DNA of 64,000 nucleotides from SZUA-444 sp965226565 (lineage in GTDB: Bacteria > Bacillota > Clostridia > Oscillospirales > Ruminococcaceae). Of this stretch, positions 53,454-62,289 are shown piece by piece; the stretch's first letter is position 1, and each line of letters begins with the position of its first letter. The position numbers were made by a program, and so were the translations under genes. The stretch covers positions 434,001 to 498,000 of the forward strand of contig CBDDDI010000005.1 in the NCBI GenBank assembly GCA_965226565.1, in the 5' to 3' direction. Below the pieces are notes generated by a model that worked only from the letters and a program-made list of their open reading frames with translations, did no database searches and had not been told where the DNA came from.

Positions 53454-54245
53454 ATGAGTGAAATTAAAATTTTTGAAGTGTATATTCCACAATTAAATAA
53501 AAAAAGAACAGCAAGAGTTTTGCTGCCAAATGGATATGATGAAAATAATACAAAAAGATATCCTGTTCTTTATATGCAAGATGGTCAAAATTTGTTTGAT
53601 GATAAAAGTTCTTATTGTGGAGTAAGTTGGGACATTAAAAATATATTTGATAAAAATAACACTCAAATGATTATTGCTTCACTTGATAATGGTAATGAAG
53701 ATAGACGTTTTGAATATTTGCCTTGGATATCACCACATGCAAAAAAATATTTAGATATTGATTATGATGTTGGTGGTCAAGGTGATGATTATTCAGAATA
53801 TTTTGCTGTAGATTTCAAAAATTATATTGATAAAAATTATAGAACAAAATCAGATTTCAATAATACATTTATCGCAGGAAGTTCACTTGGAGCATTTATT
53901 TCTTTGTATATTATGCAAAAATATCCTAAAACTTTTTCTAAAGTAGGATGTTTTTCATTAGCTTCTTGGGAAGATGAAGAAAACTTTTTAAACTGTATGC
54001 AAACTGCTGATTTTTCACATAATGAACAGTTTTATATTTATGTTGGTGGAAAAGAAACTAGCAATGATAAAATTAAAAATTTTCCACAAGTTTATAAGAA
54101 ATGTTCAGAATCTTTTGAAAAAGTCTTAAGAGATAAGAAAATTTCATTAAATAGAATTGAATATTTTTTTGAACCTAAAGGAACTCATACAGAATCAAGT
54201 TGGCGTGATAATTTTCCAAACTTTTTAAATTGGATAACAAAATAA
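53454..54245 (+). CDS. Putative esterase, alpha/beta hydrolase (Fes/EstD-like)
   Basis: This 263-residue hydrolase starts after TTGGAGAA. It has YPVLYMQDGQNLFDD in the N-terminal part, the nucleophile elbow IAGSSLGAFIS (Ser) and a C-terminal GTHTESSWRDNFP with the catalytic His. It belongs to the putative esterase family that includes siderophore and carbohydrate esterases, but the substrate cannot be told. The 15-base spacing suggests cotranscription with pyk. No signal peptide is present. Confidence 0.85.
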   Translation: MSEIKIFEVYIPQLNKKRTARVLLPNGYDENNTKRYPVLYMQDGQNLFDDKSSYCGVSWDIKNIFDKNNTQMIIASLDNGNEDRRFEYLPWISPHAKKYLDIDYDVGGQGDDYSEYFAVDFKNYIDKNYRTKSDFNNTFIAGSSLGAFISLYIMQKYPKTFSKVGCFSLASWEDEENFLNCMQTADFSHNEQFYIYVGGKETSNDKIKNFPQVYKKCSESFEKVLRDKKISLNRIEYFFEPKGTHTESSWRDNFPNFLNWITK

Positions 54246-54250
54246 AAATT

Positions 54251-54286
54251 AAACTCCTACATTAAATTAATGTAGGAGTTTTTATT
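54251..54286. terminator. Bidirectional terminator between the esterase gene and yebC
   Basis: AAACTCCTACATTAA (54251-54265) pairs perfectly with 54267-54281. A and T runs flank the stem on both sides, serving the convergent genes. Confidence 0.9.
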
Positions 54287-54302
54287 ATACTTTAATATAA
54301 AA

Positions 54303-55040
54303 TTATTCTTCATCTTCTGGCATTTCCCAGTTATGATAAATATTTTGAACATCATCATTATCTTCAAGATATTCAATCAATAAATTCATTTTCTTAATTG
54401 CATCTTCATCTGTAATAGCTGTGTAATTAGCAGGAATTTGGCAAATTTCAGCTGAAATAATTTTATATCCTAAATTTTCAAGAGCTTCTCTAGCTTCAGA
54501 AAAATCAGATACATCAGTTGAAACTTCAATAACTCCATCTTCTATGTTAAAATCAGCTGCTCCAGCTTCAAAACAATCTTCCATAACCTTATCTTCATCT
54601 TGTCCAGAATGCTCTAATTCAATAATTCCTTTTTTAGAAAACATAAATGAAACACAGCCTGTTGTACCAAGTTTGCCACCAAATTTATCAAAATAATGAC
54701 GAACATCAGCTGCAGTTCTATTCTTGTTATCAGTCAAACATTCAACTATAACTGCAATTCCACTTGGACCATATCCTTCATAAACCAAAGTCTCATAAGA
54801 ATTTTTATCTCCTTCACCAGAAGCTTTCTTAATCACTCTATCTATATTGTCATTTGGAACATTATTAGATTTAGCTTTTGCAATAAGATCACGAAGTCTA
54901 CTGTTATTGCTCGGGTCAGGTCCGCCCTCTTTAACACAAACTGTAATTTCTCTACCTATTTTTGTGAAAACTTTAGCTTTAGCACCATCTGTTGCAGCTT
55001 TTCTTCTTTTTATGTTATTCCACTTTGAATGACCTGACAT
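54303..55040 (-). CDS. YebC/PmpR family regulator
   Basis: This 245-residue protein has MSGHSKWNNIKRRKAATDGA, NSRLRDLIAKAKSNNVPNDN, YEGYGPSGIAVIVE and DNKNRTAADVRHYF. It is a conserved YebC protein. Family members have been assigned as DNA-binding regulators and, more recently, as translation factors for proline-rich stretches. It lies downstream of mrnC on the same strand. Confidence 0.94.
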   Translation of the reverse strand: MSGHSKWNNIKRRKAATDGAKAKVFTKIGREITVCVKEGGPDPSNNSRLRDLIAKAKSNNVPNDNIDRVIKKASGEGDKNSYETLVYEGYGPSGIAVIVECLTDNKNRTAADVRHYFDKFGGKLGTTGCVSFMFSKKGIIELEHSGQDEDKVMEDCFEAGAADFNIEDGVIEVSTDVSDFSEAREALENLGYKIISAEICQIPANYTAITDEDAIKKMNLLIEYLEDNDDVQNIYHNWEMPEDEE

Positions 55041-55072
55041 AGCATCTTCTCCTTTGAAAAAATTTATTTATA

Positions 55073-55465
55073 TTATTCAACACACCAAACTGCATTGAAA
55101 ATTTCATCTAATCTATCATCTTCTCCTTTTAAATACAAATATCCAAAAAGAGTCTCAATTGCCGTAGCACGCCTATAATCAACAGCAGATGCATGCTTTG
55201 GAACAGTAGTCCCAGTAGCATTTCTGCCTCTTTTTAATACATCAGCCTCTTCTTCAGTTAGCAAAGGCAATATTGCTTCAAATGCTTTGGATTGATATGA
55301 AGCACAAACTTTTTTTATTGTCATTTGATGAAGCTGTCCAACAGGACGATTTCCTTCTAATATAATCTTTTCTCTAACAAGACGTTCATAAATACAATCT
55401 CCTAAAAACGCCAAAGCAAGTGGACTATATTGATTAACTTCACGCTTTTCTAAATGTACTCTAAT
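55073..55465 (-). CDS. mrnC: Mini-ribonuclease 3 (probable ATT start)
   Basis: Mini-III processes 23S rRNA precursors. The conserved N-terminus VHLEKREVNQYSPLALAFLGD is encoded, but upstream there is no in-frame ATG, GTG or TTG before a TGA. The codon ATT at 55463-55465 sits 8 bases after GGAGG (55474-55478) and gives 130 residues, the normal length. A TTG further in (55412-55414) would delete conserved residues and has no ribosome binding site. Catalytic acids are in FLGDCIYE and AIETLFGYLY. The gene lies between obg and yebC. The start is inferred. Confidence 0.85.
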   Translation of the reverse strand: MRVHLEKREVNQYSPLALAFLGDCIYERLVREKIILEGNRPVGQLHQMTIKKVCASYQSKAFEAILPLLTEEEADVLKRGRNATGTTVPKHASAVDYRRATAIETLFGYLYLKGEDDRLDEIFNAVWCVE

Positions 55466-55492
55466 ACTTCACACCTCCAAAATATTAGCATT

Positions 55493-56773
55493 TTATCTTA
55501 TATAATCAAATTCAAAATCAAGAATAGATACTGTATCTCCTTCTTGAATTCCCATTTCTTCTAATTTATCAATAATTCCTGTATTTCTCAATACTCTTTG
55601 GAAATATTGTAATGATTCATAATCATCCATATCTACATTTTTTAATATATTCCATAACCACTGTGCATCTACAATATACACTCCATCTTCAACAGTGATT
55701 TCAAATTTATTATTTTTCTCAAATAATCTATCTTCAAGCTCTTGATCAGTAAATGGTTGTGGCTCAAATTCAACAATTGGAGGCAATTTTTTAAGTTCTT
55801 TTGAGACTTCAAAAACAAGATCTTTAGTGCCTTGAGTAGTTGCAGCTGAAATTGCAAAAAACAACATACCTTTATTTTCAATATATTGTTTAAACTCATC
55901 AATTTTCTCTTGATCAGCCATATCACATTTATTTGCAACAACTATTTGAGGTCTTTTAGAAAGCTCCTCACTAAAATTTTCCAATTCAGAATTTATTACT
56001 TCAAAATCATCAATAGCATTTCTGCCTTCAACTCCTGAAACATCAACAACATGAAGAATAAGTCTACAACGCTCAACATGTCTTAAAAATTCATGTCCAA
56101 GTCCAATTCCATCGCTAGCACCTTCAATAAGTCCAGGAATATCAGCCATAACAAAAGAATTTCCTTCTTCTATTTTAACAACTCCTAAAACAGGTGTTAA
56201 TGTAGTGAAATGATAGTTTGCTATTTTAGGTTTCGCAGCACTCACAACAGAAATAAGTGTTGATTTACCAACATTAGGATAACCTACAAGACCAACATCA
56301 GCAAGTAATTTAAGTTCAAGTTTCAAATTAAATTCTTGACCAGGAAAACCAGGTTTAGCGAATCTAGGAATTTGTCTTGTTGGAGTAGCAAAATTCTGAT
56401 TACCTTTTCCGCCTTTTCCGCCTTTAGCAATAACAACTGGTTCATCTCCAGACAAATCAGCAATAATTCTATTAGTCTGAACTTCTCTAACAACAGTTCC
56501 TCTAGGAACTTTGATAACAAAATCTGGAGCACCTCTGCCTGAACAATTTCTTGACGAACCATCTTGTCCATTTTGAGCTACATATTTTCTTTTATATCTA
56601 AAATCTATCAGAGTAGAAAGATTGTCATCGACCAAAAATACAACATCTCCACCTTTTCCACCGTCTCCACCATCAGGTCCTCCTGAAGCTACATACTTCT
56701 CACGATGGAATGAAACAGCTCCATTTCCGCCGTCACCACCTTTAATGTATATTTTCGCTTCATCAACGAACAT
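55493..56773 (-). CDS. obg: GTPase Obg/CgtA
   Basis: This protein has 426 residues from the ATG at 56773, behind GGGAGGAA. An upstream start would overlap the terminator before it. It has the glycine-rich Obg fold (MFVDEAKIYIKGGDGGNGAV), then a GTPase domain with GYPNVGKSTLI, DIPGLIEGA and NKCD. A C-terminal OCT domain (YESLQYFQRVLRNTGI) completes it. Obg acts in large-subunit ribosome assembly and stress control. It follows rplU-prp-rpmA, the standard order. Confidence 0.97.
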   Translation of the reverse strand: MFVDEAKIYIKGGDGGNGAVSFHREKYVASGGPDGGDGGKGGDVVFLVDDNLSTLIDFRYKRKYVAQNGQDGSSRNCSGRGAPDFVIKVPRGTVVREVQTNRIIADLSGDEPVVIAKGGKGGKGNQNFATPTRQIPRFAKPGFPGQEFNLKLELKLLADVGLVGYPNVGKSTLISVVSAAKPKIANYHFTTLTPVLGVVKIEEGNSFVMADIPGLIEGASDGIGLGHEFLRHVERCRLILHVVDVSGVEGRNAIDDFEVINSELENFSEELSKRPQIVVANKCDMADQEKIDEFKQYIENKGMLFFAISAATTQGTKDLVFEVSKELKKLPPIVEFEPQPFTDQELEDRLFEKNNKFEITVEDGVYIVDAQWLWNILKNVDMDDYESLQYFQRVLRNTGIIDKLEEMGIQEGDTVSILDFEFDYIR

Positions 56774-56797
56774 TTCTTTTTCCTCCCAACTATACAA

Positions 56798-56826
56798 AAA
56801 TCCCGAAGCTTATGTTCGGGATTTCA
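56798..56826 (-). terminator. Hairpin between rpmA and obg
   Basis: AAATCCCGAA (56798-56807) pairs with TTCGGGATTT (56815-56824). On the - strand a TTTTT tract follows, so it can terminate or attenuate between the ribosomal genes and obg. Confidence 0.75.
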
Positions 56827-56851
56827 TTTTTAATTTTATGTTTTCCCGAAA

Positions 56852-57133
56852 TTATTGTTCAGGATAAACTGAAACTTTTTTACGGTCACGTCCTAAACGC
56901 TCAAAACGTACAACACCATTTACTTTAGCATATAGTGTGTCATCTGAACCTTTTCCTACGTTTTCGCCTGGATGAATGTGTGTTCCTCTTTGGCGATAAA
57001 GTATGTTTCCTGCTAAAACAAATTGACCATCAGCTCTTTTAGCACCAAGTCTTTTTGACTCAGAGTCACGTCCGTTCTTTGTTGAACCCATACCTTTTTT
57101 GTGAGCGAAAAATTGTAAACTAATTCTAATCAT
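56852..57133 (-). CDS. rpmA: 50S ribosomal protein L27 (Prp-cleaved type)
   Basis: This 93-residue L27 begins MIRISLQFFAHKKGMGSTKN. The extension MIRISLQFF before AHKKG is the cleavage motif removed by the Prp protease in Firmicutes to expose the mature N-terminus that reaches the peptidyl-transferase centre. The prp gene is directly upstream. The rest (GRDSESKRLGAKRADGQFV, RQRGTHIHPGENVG) is typical. Confidence 0.97.
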   Translation of the reverse strand: MIRISLQFFAHKKGMGSTKNGRDSESKRLGAKRADGQFVLAGNILYRQRGTHIHPGENVGKGSDDTLYAKVNGVVRFERLGRDRKKVSVYPEQ

Positions 57134-57135
57134 TA

Positions 57136-57450
57136 TTACACCTCCAAAGTTGTAATTTTAATAGTCCCTTCAAAATCTTCTGATATAAATTTTAAATGCA
57201 TCAACAATCCATCAAGCATTTTTTCCGAAATTTCATCAGAATAAGGAAGTTTTAATTGAATCTTATCATCATTAACATCTACTTCAGCTTCAATATTAAA
57301 ACAATCAGTAATTGTATTACATACATACTCTACAACTGAAGAAACGCCTGCACAAACAATATCATTGCCTTCATATCCATAACCTGCATGACCTTTTATT
57401 TCAAAGCCACAAGGTTTTGAATCTTTGTAAAAAAACTTAGCAATAATCAT
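57136..57450 (-). CDS. prp: Ribosomal-processing cysteine protease Prp
   Basis: This 104-residue protease has KGHAGYGYEGNDIVCAGVSSV with the catalytic pair His21 and Cys33. It cleaves the nine-residue N-terminal extension of L27, and the L27 encoded two bases downstream has the matching LQFF-AHKKG site. The stop of rplU and the start of prp share one base, so the three genes are coupled. Confidence 0.96.
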   Translation of the reverse strand: MIIAKFFYKDSKPCGFEIKGHAGYGYEGNDIVCAGVSSVVEYVCNTITDCFNIEAEVDVNDDKIQLKLPYSDEISEKMLDGLLMHLKFISEDFEGTIKITTLEV

Positions 57451-57758
57451 TATGCTTTAATTGCTTCAATTTTAACCTGAGAATATGGTTGTCTGTGACC
57501 TAATTTTCTTTGTTTACCTTTTTTAGGTTTATATGTGAAAACTGTAATTTTTTTAGCTTTACCGTTCTTTAGAACTGAAGCTTCAACTGTTGCACCTTTA
57601 ACATAAGGAGCACCAACCTTAAAACCATTGTTTTCAACAGCAATAACTTTATCAAAAGTAATTTTTGCATCAGCTTCAGCATCAAGTTTTTCAATAAAGA
57701 TAACATCACCTTCAGAAACTTGGTATTGCTTTCCACCTGTTTCAATAACTGCGTACAT
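57450..57758 (-). CDS. rplU: 50S ribosomal protein L21
   Basis: This protein has 102 residues from the ATG at 57758, beginning MYAVIETGGKQYQVSEGDVI. Longer in-frame starts fall inside the leader RNA and are rejected. KKGKQRKLGHRQPYSQVKI at the end is standard. It binds 23S rRNA. The upstream leader probably autoregulates the rplU-prp-rpmA unit. Confidence 0.96.
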   Translation of the reverse strand: MYAVIETGGKQYQVSEGDVIFIEKLDAEADAKITFDKVIAVENNGFKVGAPYVKGATVEASVLKNGKAKKITVFTYKPKKGKQRKLGHRQPYSQVKIEAIKA

Positions 57759-57845
57759 TTTATGGCACCTGCCTTTTCTATAAAACTCGCTACAATCGGC
57801 GTGAAATAATAATATTTCAACTTTCAAAGCCGAGCATAAGCGGCT
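57759..57845 (-). promoter_or_regulatory. L21 leader RNA (putative autoregulatory element)
   Basis: The - strand leader between the promoter and rplU holds AGCCG/CGGCT (57833-57837 with 57820-57824), a GAAAT/ATTTC stem and a GC-rich block that stand out in AT-rich DNA. Firmicutes carry a described L21 leader structure at this place. I infer this is a member from position and stems. A covariance model search would decide. Confidence 0.5.
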
Positions 57846-57850
57846 CATTT

Positions 57851-57879
57851 ATTTTACCACATTATATATATCAAGTCAA
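57851..57879 (-). promoter_or_regulatory. rplU operon promoter
   Basis: On the - strand the -35 is TTGACT (57874-57879), the spacer is 17 bases and the -10 is TAAAAT (57851-57856). The transcription start would be near 57845, at the beginning of the structured leader. Confidence 0.7.
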
Positions 57880-57910
57880 TAACATTAATAAAATTCACAT
57901 AAATTTTACA

Positions 57911-60190
57911 TTACAACGAACTAATTTCTATCTCGTCGTTAGCTGTAACAGCTATTGCAGACAATGGTTCATTTCCACTATCAATAATTAATGTTGCAAT
58001 TTTATCTTCAACTTCTTTTCTAATTACAGTTCTTATATCTCTAGCACCAAATTTTTTGCCATATGACTTCTCAGCAATTTTTTTCAATGCTTTTTCATCA
58101 TATTTAAATGAAATTGATTTTTCCTCCAATGGTTCTTTCATTTCGTCAAGCATCAATCCAGCAATTTTCTCATAACTTTCTTTAGAAAGAGGATTAAACA
58201 CAACAATCTCATCAATTCTAGCCATAAATTCAGGTCTTAAGAAATCAGATAAACCTTTCATCGCCTTTTCTTTTGAAATATCTTTTTCAGATTTATTAAA
58301 TCCAACTCCAACATTTTTATCAGCAGATCCAGCATTAGAAGTCATAACAATAACAGTATTTTCAAATGAAACACTTCTTCCTTGTGCATCATTAACTTTG
58401 CCTTCATCAAGAATTTGAAGAAGAATATTCATTATATCAGGATGAGCTTTTTCTATTTCATCAAATAATACAACAGAATAAGGTTTTCTTCTTACTTTTT
58501 CTGTTAACTGTCCAGCTTCATCATATCCAACATATCCTGGAGGTGAACCAATCAATTTAGAAACAGCATGTTTCTCCATATATTCAGACATATCAAGTCT
58601 AATAATTGGTTCTGTTGTATCAAACAATTCTTGAGCTAAAACTTTTACAAGCTCAGTTTTTCCTACACCAGTCGGACCTACAAATATAAATGACGCAGGT
58701 CTACGTCTTTTAGAAAGTTGAACTCTAGTTCTTCTAATAGCTTTATTAACAAGTCCAACAGCTTCATCTTGACCAATAATTTTTGATTTCAAAACAGATT
58801 CAAGATTTTTAATCTTATTAAATTCAGTTTCGATTATTTTTATAGCAGGTATACCAGTCCAAAGCTCAATAACTTTAGACAAATCAGCATCTGTTACATA
58901 TATATCTTTAATACTTTCTTCAACTTCAATTAATCTTTCTCTAGTCTTTGATAAATTAGCTTTTATTGTTGCAAGCTTTTCATAATCACGATTTTCACTT
59001 TCTTCAATCTCAGCTTCTTCATCAATATATTTCTTAAGTTCATTGTTAAGTTTATCAAATTCAGCAAGTTCAGGACTTCTAATACTAGTAGCAGCACAAG
59101 CTTCATCAAGCAAATCTATAGCTTTATCAGGTAAAAATCTATCATTAATATATCTTTCAGACAATATTACACACATTTTAAGATTCTCATCAGAAATTTT
59201 AACTTTATGATGAAACTCATAATATTTCTTAATACCTCTTAAAACAGTTATAGCTTCTTCTATTGAAGGTTCAGTAATAGTAACAGGTTGAAAACGTCTT
59301 TCAAGAGCACTATCTTTTTCAATATATTTTCTATATTCTTTAAAAGTAGTAGCACCAATTACTTGTATTTCGCCTCTTGAAAGTGCAGGTTTTAATATAT
59401 TAGCAGCATTCATAGTGCCTTCACTATCGCCTGTTCCAACTAAATTATGAACTTCATCAATGAATAAAATAATATTGCCTTCGGATTTAACTTCATCAAC
59501 TAATCCTTTTACTCTGCTTTCAAATTGCCCACGAAATTGAGTTCCAGCAACTAAAGCAGTTAAATCAAGCAAATAAACAACTTTATCAAGCAAATGGAAA
59601 GGAACATCTTGTTGAACAATTTTTTGAGCAATACCTTCAGCAATAGCAGTTTTACCAACTCCAGGCTCACCTATTAAACAAGGATTGTTCTTTTGTCTTC
59701 TTGACAAAATTTGAACAACTCTTGAAATCTCTTTATCTCTACCTATAATATTATCTAACTTTCCATCCTTAGCTTTTTGAGTTAGATTTGTACAATAAGC
59801 AGTCAAAAATTTCAATTTCTTCTCTTTTTTTGCTGTCTTTTTGTTTTTAGTTTTCTCTTTATCTTTTTTATCGCTAGTATCTTCAGTTTCATTTAGAGTA
59901 TCATCTTTTGGAGTTAAAGGATTTCCTCCTAATAAATTACTTAAAAATGATGGCATAGTTTCTGATCCACCAAATTCAAATGATTCTCCATCTGTAAGTT
60001 CCATCAATTGATCAGAAAAAACTTCAAGGTCATCATCAGTAATTCCCATTTGTTGAAGATAATCATTAACTTGTGGAATACCCATTTCCTTTGCACACAC
60101 AAGACACAATCCTTCATTTTTCTTTTCTTCACCTTGCATAGCAGTTATAAATACAACAGCTGGGCGTTTCTTACATCTAGTACAAAGCAT
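57911..60190 (-). CDS. ClpE-like ATP-dependent Clp protease ATPase subunit
   Basis: This protein has 759 residues from the ATG at 60190 behind GGAGG. The alternative TTG at 60202 overlaps that site. An N-terminal zinc ribbon (CTRC and CLVC at about residues 3-34) replaces the usual Clp-N repeats, as in ClpE. A lysine-rich linker follows. D1 has GEPGVGKTAIAEG and a middle coiled-coil (about 390-430). D2 has GPTGVGKTELVK and DEIEKAHPDIM, then a VGF tripeptide of the type that docks ClpP (NVGVGFNKSEKD). It unfolds proteins for ClpP. It lacks the McsA/McsB neighbours of ctsR operons. Confidence 0.9.
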   Translation of the reverse strand: MLCTRCKKRPAVVFITAMQGEEKKNEGLCLVCAKEMGIPQVNDYLQQMGITDDDLEVFSDQLMELTDGESFEFGGSETMPSFLSNLLGGNPLTPKDDTLNETEDTSDKKDKEKTKNKKTAKKEKKLKFLTAYCTNLTQKAKDGKLDNIIGRDKEISRVVQILSRRQKNNPCLIGEPGVGKTAIAEGIAQKIVQQDVPFHLLDKVVYLLDLTALVAGTQFRGQFESRVKGLVDEVKSEGNIILFIDEVHNLVGTGDSEGTMNAANILKPALSRGEIQVIGATTFKEYRKYIEKDSALERRFQPVTITEPSIEEAITVLRGIKKYYEFHHKVKISDENLKMCVILSERYINDRFLPDKAIDLLDEACAATSIRSPELAEFDKLNNELKKYIDEEAEIEESENRDYEKLATIKANLSKTRERLIEVEESIKDIYVTDADLSKVIELWTGIPAIKIIETEFNKIKNLESVLKSKIIGQDEAVGLVNKAIRRTRVQLSKRRRPASFIFVGPTGVGKTELVKVLAQELFDTTEPIIRLDMSEYMEKHAVSKLIGSPPGYVGYDEAGQLTEKVRRKPYSVVLFDEIEKAHPDIMNILLQILDEGKVNDAQGRSVSFENTVIVMTSNAGSADKNVGVGFNKSEKDISKEKAMKGLSDFLRPEFMARIDEIVVFNPLSKESYEKIAGLMLDEMKEPLEEKSISFKYDEKALKKIAEKSYGKKFGARDIRTVIRKEVEDKIATLIIDSGNEPLSAIAVTANDEIEISSL

Positions 60191-60232
60191 AAATTCCTCC
60201 AACTCTATATATTCTAAGATTTAATATTATAC

Positions 60233-61096
60233 TTAGAACAACTTTAAATTAAATATGTGTTTAAACAGTACTGTCTGATCTATTATATCAACATTTTTAT
60301 CTGCAGCATAGAATACTAATTTTATTATATTAGCCAATATAAGTATTATTACTGCTGCTTTTAAAATACCTAATATACCACCTAAAAACCTATTCACAGT
60401 TCCTACAACAGGTGTGTGTGAAATTACTTTATTAATAAGTCTAACTGCTATACGAATAACAATCATCAATACTATAAAAGTTACTATAAATGCCGCTATT
60501 TGAACTATTGGAATAATTGCAGGTTTCGCAATCATATTTGATAATTGTCTTGAAACAACCTTTTTATCCGGATTAGCCATAACAGAAACCAAATTAGCTT
60601 TTTCAGTATTGTCTTGAATTAATTTTTCAACATTAAAAACCATTTTTTCGGGAACATGTTTTTTAATTTCCTTTTGCATAGCTTCTTTATTTGTATCAGA
60701 ATTTAATTTCAAATTTATCTCAGATTCATCAATAGCAATACCTTTTTTTTGAGCATATTCAGCTAAATTCTTAGTAAAATCTCCTCCACTTTTAATAATA
60801 TCATTAACTTTATCTTTAGAAATATTAATTCCTAAATTTTGTTTTAATATTATATCACTAACTATTTTACTAGTATCAACTTCTTTTACTGCATTATAAA
60901 CAACTTTTTCAACTTTTGAACTAATAAATTTATCATAAACAGAATTAGCAATAATTCTACTACTAGAAAGTCCAGCACCAACAGCTAATATGTAACCAAT
61001 CAACATAATAATAGTTTTTACAAATCCATTTTTTCTACCTCTTGCAAATCCTAAACATATAATAGCTAAAAGTCCAATATCAAATACTAATGCCAT
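60233..61096 (-). CDS. CvpA family membrane protein
   Basis: This 287-residue protein has an N-terminal membrane pair (about 5-45, FDIGLLAIICLGFARGRKNGF), a long soluble insert (about 55-180) and two further membrane segments (about 185-210 and 240-262). The overall plan and the GFARGRKNGFVKT loop resemble CvpA/colicin V production proteins. The exact role is not clear. It lies 15 bases downstream of the DUF5711 gene, so the two may be cotranscribed. Confidence 0.8.
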   Translation of the reverse strand: MALVFDIGLLAIICLGFARGRKNGFVKTIIMLIGYILAVGAGLSSSRIIANSVYDKFISSKVEKVVYNAVKEVDTSKIVSDIILKQNLGINISKDKVNDIIKSGGDFTKNLAEYAQKKGIAIDESEINLKLNSDTNKEAMQKEIKKHVPEKMVFNVEKLIQDNTEKANLVSVMANPDKKVVSRQLSNMIAKPAIIPIVQIAAFIVTFIVLMIVIRIAVRLINKVISHTPVVGTVNRFLGGILGILKAAVIILILANIIKLVFYAADKNVDIIDQTVLFKHIFNLKLF

Positions 61097-61111
61097 GTTG
61101 ACCTCCTAAAA

Positions 61112-62266
61112 TTAAATTTTTATACAGCTTAATTCACCAGATTTTAATAAATATAATTGATTAGATACAATTGTAAAATCAGTATAACCATTATCTAAAT
61201 CAATAGTTTTTAACAATTTAGTTTTATCAGAATATACTTGAACACTTTTCTTATTCAAAACATATATCTTTTTACCAAATACTTTTATTTTAATAGCACT
61301 GCTATCAACATGTATACGTTTAACTTTATTTTCTTTATTAATAATGAGCAATTCCTTAGTTCTTCTTTGATCACTTTTAAGTAACACTGCAGAAAAATTA
61401 TCATTAAAAGAAAAATCTAAAAACTCATTATCATATTTATATGTAAAAATATTTTTTCCTTCTGTTGATATAACATTATACTGCATATCACCAATTAATG
61501 CAAGATTTCTACTTGACATAACATTTCCACTTATAGCAACAGTTTTTATTTTTTCACCAGACCAAACTTCTTTTTCTTTCCTAAAGTTAAATTTATAATG
61601 TTTTGTATAAAAATCTCCAGCTTGAATAAGCATTGTAGAAACAAAACACTCTGTGCTATTTCTATTAAAATGCACTGATAATACTTTATCTTTCAAATTC
61701 GATTTAAATATCTCATCACCATTTTTATTATATATAGTTAAAAGTGAAGAATACGTATCTGAAGATGTTACTGTTGCAACATATCCTTTATCACTTATAT
61801 TTGCATAAATAATTGTATCATCAATTCTTTTAGTATACATCGTCTTACTTCTGCTTTGCATAATTAATCTATTTCCACTTATATCATACACAAGCGCTCT
61901 TTGATTTTTACATATAAGATTTGGATTTAACATTTGATGTTGTATATTTTGCGAAACAGTTCCATCTATATTATACAAAGTCAAATTAGTGTCTGTGAGC
62001 AAAACTGCTTTGTCTTGAAGCGTTTGCAGATCATATTTTGAACTTGAAGATAACTGTATCGGAAATTTTTGAAGTATATCTTTACTTTTACTGCAATATC
62101 TAATTTTATATATCATTCCATCAATTGCAGGTAACCACGTTCCACGTGTAAAATAAGAAGTAAATCCAAATATAACAATTAAAAAGAAAATTAGCAATTT
62201 TTTTCTGCGTCTACGTTTTCTTTTCTTGTTCCTTAATTCTTGAAAGTCCTTGACGTTATTTTTCAA
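61112..62266 (-). CDS. DUF5711 family membrane-anchored protein
   Basis: This 384-residue protein has a basic N-terminus (NKKRKRRRRKKLL), one membrane helix at about 24-41 and a large external region of repeated beta segments (such as NGDEIFKSNLKDKVLSVHFN and NNEVISTEG-like turns) suggestive of a beta-propeller. Layout and sequence are those of DUF5711 proteins in Clostridia. Function unknown. It sits between truA and cvpA on one strand. Confidence 0.72.
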   Translation of the reverse strand: MKNNVKDFQELRNKKRKRRRRKKLLIFFLIVIFGFTSYFTRGTWLPAIDGMIYKIRYCSKSKDILQKFPIQLSSSSKYDLQTLQDKAVLLTDTNLTLYNIDGTVSQNIQHQMLNPNLICKNQRALVYDISGNRLIMQSRSKTMYTKRIDDTIIYANISDKGYVATVTSSDTYSSLLTIYNKNGDEIFKSNLKDKVLSVHFNRNSTECFVSTMLIQAGDFYTKHYKFNFRKEKEVWSGEKIKTVAISGNVMSSRNLALIGDMQYNVISTEGKNIFTYKYDNEFLDFSFNDNFSAVLLKSDQRRTKELLIINKENKVKRIHVDSSAIKIKVFGKKIYVLNKKSVQVYSDKTKLLKTIDLDNGYTDFTIVSNQLYLLKSGELSCIKI

Positions 62267-62289
62267 AAGATTGCCTCCTCAAATTTCTA

